Shown piece after piece: positions 57,941 to 64,000 of a stretch of 64,000 bases of DNA. The notes beneath the pieces were generated by a model. The model saw only the letters and a list, made by a program, of their open reading frames with translations. It was not told where the DNA came from and ran no database searches. The stretch lies in the NCBI RefSeq assembly GCF_025028335.1, contig NZ_JAFEUW010000001.1:372001-436000 (forward strand). The letters are read 5' to 3'. The stretch comes from Brachybacterium sillae. Its GTDB lineage: Bacteria > Actinomycetota > Actinomycetes > Actinomycetales > Dermabacteraceae. The first letter of the stretch is position 1, and each line of letters starts with the position of its first letter. Both the position numbers and the translations under genes were made by a program.

Positions 57941-59757
57941 GCCGCCGCGCGTCCCACGCTCTCGCCCGGGTGATGCCCCTGCTGCAGCTGGAGCGTCCGC
58001 GACTGCTCGCAGCCATCGGCGCGGGCTCCGCGACCCTCGGGGCCGCCTTCGCCCTGGCCGCGGTCTCCGCCCATCTGGTGACCCGCGCCTGGACGATGCC
58101 ACCGGTGCTCGATCTCACCGTCGCGGTCGTGGCGGTGCGCGCCCTCGGGGTGTCCCGCGGTGCCTTCCGCTGGCTGGAGCGGATGCTCACCCATGATGTG
58201 GCGCTGCGCGGGGTGGTGGATCTCCGGGCGAACCTCTTCGCACGGGTGGCGGCCCACGGCACCCCGCTCGCCCGCGTGCGTCGCGGTGAGCTGCTGGCCC
58301 GATTCGGCGATGACGCCCAGGAGCTCGGGGATCATGTGATCCGGGCCGTGGTGCCGGCTGCCGTCGCCGTGGTGCTGGGGGTCGCGGCCCTCGTCACCTT
58401 CGCCGCGATCTCCCTGCCGGCGACGCTGGCGGTCGGGGCCTCCCTGCTGCTGGCCTACGTGGTCGCTCCCTGGGCGGCACTGCGCGCCGCCGAGGCACCC
58501 GGGCAGGAGATGGTCACTGCCCGCGGCGCCGTGACCGCCGGGGTGCTGCACGTGCTGGATGATGCCTCCGCCCTGCGCCTGGAGGACCGCCTCGACGCCG
58601 CCCTGGACCGTCTGGACGAGGATCAGCGCACCCAGGATCGTGCCGTCGATGCCGCCGCGCTCCCCAGTGCCGTCGCGGCCGCGGCCTCTCCCGCCGCGAT
58701 GGTCCTGGCAGTCGCCGGGTCGCTGCTCGCCGCCGGACCCGCCTGGGCCGGTGGCACCGCGAGCGCCGGGGTGATCGGCATGCTGGTGCTGCTGCCGCTG
58801 TCGTCCTTCGAGGCGGCGCAGACCCTTCCCGCGGCGGCGACCCAATACGCCCGCTCCCGAGCTGCCGCTCGCCGCCTCGCGGAAGTGATGGAGACGGACG
58901 GGCCTTCCGCTGCGACGTCCGACGCCACGAGCTCGGGGTCCGACGCCACGGGCACGGAGTCCGACGCCACGGGCACGGGCGCGCCGGCCGCTCCCCCGCA
59001 CCCCTCGCCGGTCCCCGTCCCCGCCGCCCGCCTGACAGCCCACGCGCTGCGGGTCGGCTGGATTCGGGGCCGCCCCCTCACGGAGCCGGTGCACCTCGAC
59101 CTCCCCTCGGGGTCACGGCTGGCGATCGTCGGCCCCTCCGGGGCGGGGAAGTCGACGCTGCTGCAGACCCTCGCCGGTCTGCTGCCGCCGCTCGACGGAG
59201 AGGTTCTCCTCGACGGCCGCCCGGTGGGTGATCTGTCCGCGACGGAGGTGCGCAGCACGATCGTCTGCTACGCGGAGGACGCCCATGTCTTCGGGACGAC
59301 CGTGCGGGAGAACCTTCGGGTGGCGCGGGGTGATGCCTCCGACGAGGAGATCCTCGCTGCACTCACCGACGTGGAGCTCGACGACTGGGTGCGGTCGCTT
59401 CCCGAGGGTCTGGACACCCTGCTCGGCGCGGCCGGGACCACTGTCTCCGGTGGGGAGCGGCGGCGTCTGCTGCTGGCGCGCGCGGTGCTGCGCCGCAGCC
59501 CCCTCACCCTGCTGGACGAGCCGACGGAGCACCTCGATCCGGAGCGCGCCCGGCGCCTGCTGCACCGGATCCTCGATCCCGGCCCCGACGGCCTCTTTCC
59601 TCCGGAGGGCACCGTCGTGGTGGTCACGCACCAGCGTGACGCCCTGCCGGCGGCCGTGCCGCTCCTGCCGTTGCGGCCCCTGCCGATGCCGGCGCACCCC
59701 GGTGCCACCCCGCCTCTCCCCCCGTCCCCGTCTCCCGAACCGGAGGTCCCCTCATGA
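57937..59757 (+). CDS. cydC: thiol-reductant ABC exporter subunit CydC
   Basis: A 606-residue partner of CydD. Membrane helices lie in the first 320 residues. The ATPase has Walker A VGPSGAGKSTLLQTLAGLLP, signature TVSGGERRRLLLARAVL and Walker B LTLLDEPTEHLD. Between them is a Ser/Asp/Ala/Thr-Gly linker with repeated SDATGT units (58919-58980), and the C-terminus is a Pro-rich tail. The start is the ATGA overlap with cydD. It ends in an ATGA overlap with the sensor kinase gene, so five genes appear to be one unit. Confidence 0.93.
   Translation: MSRRASHALARVMPLLQLERPRLLAAIGAGSATLGAAFALAAVSAHLVTRAWTMPPVLDLTVAVVAVRALGVSRGAFRWLERMLTHDVALRGVVDLRANLFARVAAHGTPLARVRRGELLARFGDDAQELGDHVIRAVVPAAVAVVLGVAALVTFAAISLPATLAVGASLLLAYVVAPWAALRAAEAPGQEMVTARGAVTAGVLHVLDDASALRLEDRLDAALDRLDEDQRTQDRAVDAAALPSAVAAAASPAAMVLAVAGSLLAAGPAWAGGTASAGVIGMLVLLPLSSFEAAQTLPAAATQYARSRAAARRLAEVMETDGPSAATSDATSSGSDATGTESDATGTGAPAAPPHPSPVPVPAARLTAHALRVGWIRGRPLTEPVHLDLPSGSRLAIVGPSGAGKSTLLQTLAGLLPPLDGEVLLDGRPVGDLSATEVRSTIVCYAEDAHVFGTTVRENLRVARGDASDEEILAALTDVELDDWVRSLPEGLDTLLGAAGTTVSGGERRRLLLARAVLRRSPLTLLDEPTEHLDPERARRLLHRILDPGPDGLFPPEGTVVVVTHQRDALPAAVPLLPLRPLPMPAHPGATPPLPPSPSPEPEVPS
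58919..58980 (+). repeat. about 21-bp repeats in the cydC linker
   Basis: Units starting tccgacgccacg occur three times (58919, 58940, 58961), the last two nearly identical over 21 bases. They encode SDAT-rich linker between the membrane and ATPase domains. Confidence 0.7.
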
Positions 59758-60854
59758 GTCGGCGCCCCTCGATGAGTGAGCTGCTCGACGCCGTCCTGGC
59801 CAGTGATGATCTCGAAGAGGTGCTCGGGCGACTGGTGGCGATGGCGTCGGCGGAATCCGGGCCCCACACCACCGTGGCCCTGGTGCTGCCGCTGGGGCCC
59901 GGCTGCTGGACGGTGGAACTGGCCGATGGTCCGGCCAGCGCGGATCTGCTGGGACAGGAGCTGCACGAGAACCAGATCCTGTGCGCCGCCATCCACAGCG
60001 GGGAGACCGCGCGTCTGTCGGCCCTGAACGGCCGCACCGACGCCGTCCCTGGTACCGACCTCCCCCTGCGGCGCCAGTCCGGCCTGCGCGGTCCCGACGG
60101 CCCCGGGGCGCTGCTGGTGGTCGCGGAGAGCGAACCCTGGATCACGGCCGACCGGGTCGACGGCATCGCCGCGCTGGTCTCCCTCGCCCTGCGCGACGTC
60201 ACCCATCAGCCGGCTCAGGATGCCGAGGACGAACGCGCGCGGATCGCCCGCGATCTGCATGACCTGGCGATCCAGGAACTGTTCGCGGTCGGGATGGAAC
60301 TCGAATCACTGGTGGCGGAGGCCGAATCAGGAGCCTCCACGCCGCAGACGGTCGTCCGCCGCCTGGGATCCAGCACCCGCGGCGTGGAGAACGCCGTCGC
60401 GCAGATCCGTCAGATCGTGCAGTCCCTGCGACGCGTCCGCCCCGAGGCGACGCTGACGGAGCGGCTGCGCCATGAGGCCGGGCTGGCGACCGCCGGGCTG
60501 GGTTTCGCCCCGAGCCTGCGTCTGCCGTCACCGCCGGAGTCGCTGGACCGAGAGATCCCGGAGGACATCGCGGAGGACGTCGTCGCGGTGGTCCGGGAAT
60601 GTCTGGCCAATGCCGCACGGCACGCGCACGCCAGCGCGGTGGCGGTCGCGATCGGGGTGATCGATGAGGGCGTGGACCGGGTGGTGCAGGTGAACGTGTC
60701 GGACAACGGCCGCGGGATCGACCCGTCGGTGACGCGCCGCAGCGGCCTGGCGAACATGGCCAGCCGCGCCCGCCGTCACTCCGGCTGGGTCGACGCGATC
60801 CCGTTGGATCCCGGCACGATGATCTCCTGGCGGGTCACACTGCCGCCGGTGTGA
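59754..60854 (+). CDS. sensor histidine kinase (GAF + HisKA_3 + HATPase)
   Basis: A 366-residue cytoplasmic kinase. An N-terminal GAF-like domain (residues about 15-150) lacks an obvious heme or cysteine motif. The HisKA_3 box ERARIARDLHDLAIQELFA places the phospho-histidine at His169. The HATPase has ECLANAARHAHA (N box), VSDNGRGIDP (G1) and SGLANMASRA (G2). The closest family is the DevS/DosT/NarX-type kinases that pair with NarL-type regulators; such a regulator lies right after it on the other strand. The four-base overlap with cydC means it is made with cytochrome bd, so it may sense redox or oxygen (inference). Confidence 0.88.
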   Translation: MSRRPSMSELLDAVLASDDLEEVLGRLVAMASAESGPHTTVALVLPLGPGCWTVELADGPASADLLGQELHENQILCAAIHSGETARLSALNGRTDAVPGTDLPLRRQSGLRGPDGPGALLVVAESEPWITADRVDGIAALVSLALRDVTHQPAQDAEDERARIARDLHDLAIQELFAVGMELESLVAEAESGASTPQTVVRRLGSSTRGVENAVAQIRQIVQSLRRVRPEATLTERLRHEAGLATAGLGFAPSLRLPSPPESLDREIPEDIAEDVVAVVRECLANAARHAHASAVAVAIGVIDEGVDRVVQVNVSDNGRGIDPSVTRRSGLANMASRARRHSGWVDAIPLDPGTMISWRVTLPPV

Positions 60855-60873
60855 GCGGGGCGGCCGCGCGGGA

Positions 60874-61488
60874 TCAGCGCCAGTCGGCCCGACGCCGCGC
60901 CGCCTCCCGGGCCGCCACCTGCGTGCGGCGCTGCAGACCGAGGGTGTGCAGGATGGAGGTGAGACGGTTCTTCACGGTCTTCTCGGCGATGCCGAGCTCC
61001 TCGGCGATCTCCCGATTGGAGAGCCCGTCGCCGATGAGCGAGACGATCCGCTGATCGGTCTCCGGCAGCTCCGGCTCGTCGTGCGCGGCCTGGGCGGGCC
61101 AGATCTCCTCACCACGCGCCACAGACCGCACCGCCTGCACGATCTCGAGGGACCGGGAGGACTTCAGCAGCAGTCCGCGGGCACCGGCGGCCTTGGACTC
61201 ACGCAGTGCCGCGTCATCGTCGAAGGAGGTGAGCACCAGCATCACCTGCTCGGGATCCAGATCACGTGCGGCCTTCATGACGTCGATGCCGGTGCCGTCG
61301 GGCAGCTGAAGGTCGACGACCAGGACCTGGGGCCGCACCGCCGGGAGGCGGCGCAGCGCCTCGGTCACCGATCCCGCCTCCCCGACCACCTCGAGGTCCC
61401 GGGCCGCGTCGATCACACCGATGATGCCTCGTCGCACGATCTCGTGGTCGTCGACGATCATCACGCGCAGGGTCGACTCCTCGGACAC
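60874..61488 (-). CDS. NarL/DevR-type response regulator
   Basis: A 204-residue regulator. The receiver domain has VMIVDDHEIVRRG and the phospho-aspartate in VLVVDLQLPDGTG, then LTSFDDDAALRES and the lysine in LLLKSS. The LuxR-type helix-turn-helix is LSNREIAEELGIAEKTVKNR with LTSILHTLGLQRRTQ. The GTG at 61488 follows GAGGAG by four bases. It ends 19 bases from the convergent sensor kinase gene, so the two probably form one two-component system, though they are not co-transcribed. Confidence 0.92.
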   Translation of the reverse strand: MSEESTLRVMIVDDHEIVRRGIIGVIDAARDLEVVGEAGSVTEALRRLPAVRPQVLVVDLQLPDGTGIDVMKAARDLDPEQVMLVLTSFDDDAALRESKAAGARGLLLKSSRSLEIVQAVRSVARGEEIWPAQAAHDEPELPETDQRIVSLIGDGLSNREIAEELGIAEKTVKNRLTSILHTLGLQRRTQVAAREAARRRADWR

Positions 61489-61572
61489 GGTTCTCCTCAC
61501 TCAGCAGATGGTCTCAACGGGTCAAGGCTACTGTCCCCCGGGCCGGATCCCGTCCACCGGGGTCCAGAGGTG

Positions 61573-62583
61573 TCATCGCCCCGACGCCGCCACCCGTGCC
61601 GCACCGCCCGATGAACGCAGTCGTTGACAGCGCGGGCACAGGTGGCTGGAGCGCTGCGCGACCACCGTGCGCACCAGCGGTGTCCCGCACCGCCGGCACG
61701 GTTCTCCCTCCCGGCCGTAGGCATCGAGGGAGCGCGCGAAGTACCCCGAGCGACCATCGACGTTGACGTACAGCGCGTCGAAACTGGTACCCCCGACCTC
61801 GAGAGCCCGTTGCATCACCTCGCGGCCGGTGCGGAGAATCCGCAGCGCTCGGATCTGCGACAGGTCCCGACCGGGCTGGGCGGGATGCGCCCGGGCCGCC
61901 CACAGGGCCTCGTCGGCGTAGATGTTGCCGATGCCCGAGACGATCTGCTGAGACAGCAGCAGGCTCTTCACGCCGGCACTGCGTCCCCGCAGGACGCGGG
62001 CGATGCCCGGGAGGTCGGCGTGCTCATCGAGCAGGTCCCGGGCGATGTGGGAGGCGTCCACGGGCAGCTGCTCATCGGTGCTGCCCCATCCGGCGGGGAG
62101 ACCATCGGGGGCGGCGACCAGCGGGGAGAGCCACAGTCCACCGAAGAGTCGCTGGTCGAGGAAGTCGACGGTGACACCGCCTTCCAGGGTGAGGCGCACC
62201 CGGAGGTGCCGCACCGGATCGGACGCGGGTCCCTCCTGCGCCACCGTTTCCTGCGCCACAGGTTCCTGCGCCACCGGCTCCTGCGCCGTGCCGTCGGCGC
62301 CACCTCGCACTCTCAACTGGCCGCTCATCCCCAGGTGCACCATGAGCGCGTCCGCACACGGTCGCCCGGTCCGGGCGTCGGCCAGCCGCCACCAGAGGAA
62401 CTTCCCGCGCCGGGCCAGAGCGGTGACGCGCGTGCCGGGCAGGCGGTCGAGGAGCTCCCGGGGACCCCCACTCTGGCGGCGCACGGACCGTTCGTCGCCG
62501 ATGCGCACCGCGGTGATCTCCCGGCCGAGCACATGCGGCAGCAGACCGCGTCGCACCACCTCGACCTCGGGCAGCTCGGGCAT
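61573..62583 (-). CDS. mutM: formamidopyrimidine-DNA glycosylase
   Basis: A 336-residue base-excision glycosylase/AP lyase that removes 8-oxoguanine. MPELPEVEVVRRGL gives the catalytic Pro-1 (after Met removal) and Glu-2. RRGKFLWW contains the key lysine, GVKSLLLSQQIVSGIGNIYA with DEALW is the helix-two-turn-helix, and CRRCGTPLV with CPRCQ is the zinc finger. A 20-residue repeat-rich insertion (AQEPVAQEPVAQETVAQEG) is placed in the N-terminal domain after LRVRGGADG. It lies seven bases from rnc in the same orientation. Confidence 0.95.
   Translation of the reverse strand: MPELPEVEVVRRGLLPHVLGREITAVRIGDERSVRRQSGGPRELLDRLPGTRVTALARRGKFLWWRLADARTGRPCADALMVHLGMSGQLRVRGGADGTAQEPVAQEPVAQETVAQEGPASDPVRHLRVRLTLEGGVTVDFLDQRLFGGLWLSPLVAAPDGLPAGWGSTDEQLPVDASHIARDLLDEHADLPGIARVLRGRSAGVKSLLLSQQIVSGIGNIYADEALWAARAHPAQPGRDLSQIRALRILRTGREVMQRALEVGGTSFDALYVNVDGRSGYFARSLDAYGREGEPCRRCGTPLVRTVVAQRSSHLCPRCQRLRSSGGAARVAASGR
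62234..62287 (-). repeat. 15-bp tandem repeats in mutM
   Basis: Units tcctgcgccaccgtt, tcctgcgccacaggt and tcctgcgccaccggc follow one another at 62234-62278, with a partial fourth to 62287. They encode the (V/P)AQEx repeats inserted into the glycosylase. Confidence 0.8.
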
Positions 62584-62589
62584 CGTCGA

Positions 62590-63342
62590 TCAGGCCCGGG
62601 GGAACAGCGACTCGCCGCGTTCCGTGAGCACCGCGCGGACGGCTTGCTGCGCGGCGGCGAGCTCGGCCTCCTTCTTGGAGGGACCGGTGCCCTCCGCAGT
62701 CACCACTCCCTGCACGGTCGCGACCGCGGTGAACACCGGGGAGTGCTCCGGGCCGGATCCGGTGACGGTGTAGACGGGAACCGTACCGACCTCGGCGGCG
62801 ATCTCCTGCAGACGGGTCTTGAAGTCGAACCCGGCCTCGAGCATCTCGTCGGAGTCGAGCAGCGGGGCCAGCACCTCCAGCACGACGCGGCGTGAGACGT
62901 CGGGACCGCAGGCCAGGTGGACCGCTCCGAACACCGCCTCCAGGGTGTCTGCGAGGATCGACGGCTTCTCCCGTCCGCCCGAGAGGTCCTCCCCGCGGCC
63001 CAGGCGCACGTAGTCCCCGAGGTGCAGGCGGCGGGCGAGGATCGCGAGCGCCCGCATCGACACGATCGCGGCGCGCCGCTTCGCCAGGACTCCCTCGGGG
63101 ACGGTCGGGTAGGTCGTGTAGAGGTGCTCGGTGGTGGCGAGTCCGAGCACGGAATCGCCGAGGAACTCGAGGCGCTCGTTGTGCGGGGTGGCCTCGTGCT
63201 CGAAGGCGTAGGACCGGTGGGTCAGCGCCAGCTCCAACAGGCCGGATTCGCGCAGGTCGGCGGCCTGGGCGCCATCGAGCGGGAGTGCCTGCACCAGCCC
63301 CTCGGGATCCGCCGCGGGGCGCAGCTTCCGGGCTCGGGCCAT
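62590..63342 (-). CDS. rnc: ribonuclease III
   Basis: A 250-residue double-strand RNA endonuclease for rRNA and mRNA processing. The signature HNERLEFLGDSVLGLATTEH holds the first metal residues, and ILADTLEAVFGAVHLACG the second set. A C-terminal double-stranded RNA-binding domain follows (KTRLQEIAAE, GTGPSKKEAELAAAQQAV). The ATG at 63342 overlaps the stop of the YceD gene as TGATG. In many bacteria rpmF lies between these two genes; here it does not. Confidence 0.96.
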   Translation of the reverse strand: MARARKLRPAADPEGLVQALPLDGAQAADLRESGLLELALTHRSYAFEHEATPHNERLEFLGDSVLGLATTEHLYTTYPTVPEGVLAKRRAAIVSMRALAILARRLHLGDYVRLGRGEDLSGGREKPSILADTLEAVFGAVHLACGPDVSRRVVLEVLAPLLDSDEMLEAGFDFKTRLQEIAAEVGTVPVYTVTGSGPEHSPVFTAVATVQGVVTAEGTGPSKKEAELAAAQQAVRAVLTERGESLFPRA

Positions 63343-63923
63343 CAGTGGGCGGCCCCCTCAGGGCCGCGGTCGCCGCGCTCATCCCCCTCGTCGAGCAGCT
63401 GCTGCAGGAGGGCGAACCGGGGGTCGATCACCTCATGGTGGTGGTCGGGGTCATCCTCCAGGCGCAGACCGCACTGGGCGCACAGCCCCGGGCAGTCGGG
63501 CCGGCACAGCGGGCGGTCGTCGGCGGCGACGGCCAGGGCGTCATGCACCAGTGGCGCCAGGTCGACGGCATCGCCCTCGAGGATCACGACTTCGTCGGGG
63601 TCGACGTCGGAGGGCACCTTCTCGGGGTAGCTGAACAGCTCATCGAGGCGGGCGTCGATGTGCTGCTCGACCGGGTCCAGGCACCGGGAGCACTCCCCTG
63701 TGAGACGGGCCTCGACGGTCCCGCTGACGAAGATGCCCTCGACCACGGATTCCAGGTGCGCCTGGACGTGCAGGGGGTCACCGACGGGAACCCGCATGGC
63801 CAACCCGCCCTCGGTGTCGTCCGTGGCGCGGACGGTCGCCTCCACGTGCCGGTGGGCGCCCGGGCGGGAGATGAGGTCGACGACGTCGAAGCGCAGGTCA
63901 CCTGGGGTGGTCGGGCTGGTCAC
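63342..63923 (-). CDS. YceD family (DUF177) metal-binding protein
   Basis: A 193-residue protein of the YceD/DUF177 family, which is tied to 23S rRNA maturation and usually encoded next to rpmF. RLTGECSRCLDPVEQHIDA and CRPDCPGLCAQCG contain the two cysteine clusters expected to bind zinc; LDELFSYPEK is also family typical. The GTG at 63923 follows GAGGAG by five bases and overlaps the previous stop as GTGA. Confidence 0.9.
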   Translation of the reverse strand: MTSPTTPGDLRFDVVDLISRPGAHRHVEATVRATDDTEGGLAMRVPVGDPLHVQAHLESVVEGIFVSGTVEARLTGECSRCLDPVEQHIDARLDELFSYPEKVPSDVDPDEVVILEGDAVDLAPLVHDALAVAADDRPLCRPDCPGLCAQCGLRLEDDPDHHHEVIDPRFALLQQLLDEGDERGDRGPEGAAH

Positions 63924-64000
63924 GGTGTCTCCTCGGTGCGCTGATGCAGGTGCCCGCAGCGGTGGCCGCGGGCGTCGTCCAGGATACGGCGGACCGCCTG
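63920..64000 (-). CDS. 3' end of an unrecognised gene
   Basis: The last 26 codons of a minus-strand gene that begins outside the window, reading QAVRRILDDARGHRCGHLHQ and then RTEETP before the TGA. The stop overlaps the YceD start as GTGA, so they are co-transcribed. Too little is visible to name the product. Confidence 0.5.
   Translation of the reverse strand, partial: QAVRRILDDARGHRCGHLHQRTEETP

Noticed and set aside
55145-58102. A 985-residue open frame on the minus strand
   Set aside because: Antisense to cydB, cydD and part of cydC. No domain is recognisable and Gln/Gly/His/Arg runs are typical of the complement of GC-rich genes.
1-64000. CRISPR array
   Set aside because: I saw no set of regularly spaced 24-40 base direct repeats; the tandem repeats found are coding and have no spacers.

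Overview
The window is high-GC DNA from an actinobacterium. The main signs are: strong G/C at third codon positions; a Mycobacteriales/Micrococcales-style cluster (rplU-rpmA-obg-proB-proA-nadD-rsfS); a YceD-rnc-mutM cluster; a cydABDC operon; a very large RNase E/G; and several genes whose start codon lies 6-8 nt after a TANNNT box, as in leaderless actinobacterial mRNAs. The gene content looks most like Micrococcales, perhaps a Dermabacteraceae/Brachybacterium-type organism. The genus is an inference, not something the sequence proves.

Layout, left to right. 1-10.3 kb is core metabolism: the 3' end of a TK1-type thymidine kinase, a YtxH-like protein, a bifunctional proline-utilisation enzyme PutA broken by a one-base frameshift, UTP-glucose-1-phosphate uridylyltransferase, a cytoplasmic gamma-glutamyltransferase-like enzyme and methionyl-tRNA synthetase. 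10.4-18.6 kb holds an O-acetylhomoserine sulfhydrylase-type enzyme, then a tightly overlapped minus-strand operon (small membrane protein, HTTM-like protein, frameshifted membrane acyltransferase-like protein, flavin monooxygenase, 3-methyladenine glycosylase), a CrtI-like oxidoreductase and a flavodoxin-domain protein. 18.7-28.5 kb is accessory: a ribokinase-NUDIX fusion, an A/T-richer insertion with a NaeI-type restriction endonuclease and its C5-cytosine methyltransferase, the stub of a DUF3427 helicase gene, a DUF2382 protein, a NERD-domain helicase, an exported lipoprotein/PKD-like pair, a YcaC-type isochorismatase that lacks the usual catalytic cysteine, and a small GNAT protein.

28.5-40.6 kb is a second island: an intact IS1380-family element, then a minus-strand operon of a SNF2-family helicase, a type III-like adenine methyltransferase, a type III-like Res helicase-nuclease, an OLD-family ATPase/TOPRIM nuclease and a fifth gene cut by the IS. 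A serine-integrase fragment that abuts tRNA-Ala(GGC) closes the island. It looks like a composite anti-phage system delivered by an integrative element.

40.7-49.2 kb returns to the chromosome core (histidine phosphatase, rsfS, membrane protein, nadD, proA, FMN reductase, proB, obg, rpmA, rplU). It is followed by RNase E/G, PspA, the cytochrome bd operon cydABDC ending in a sensor histidine kinase, a convergent NarL-type response regulator, mutM, rnc, a YceD/DUF177 protein and the 3' end of one more gene. Proline turns up twice: PutA breaks it down and ProB/ProA begin its synthesis.
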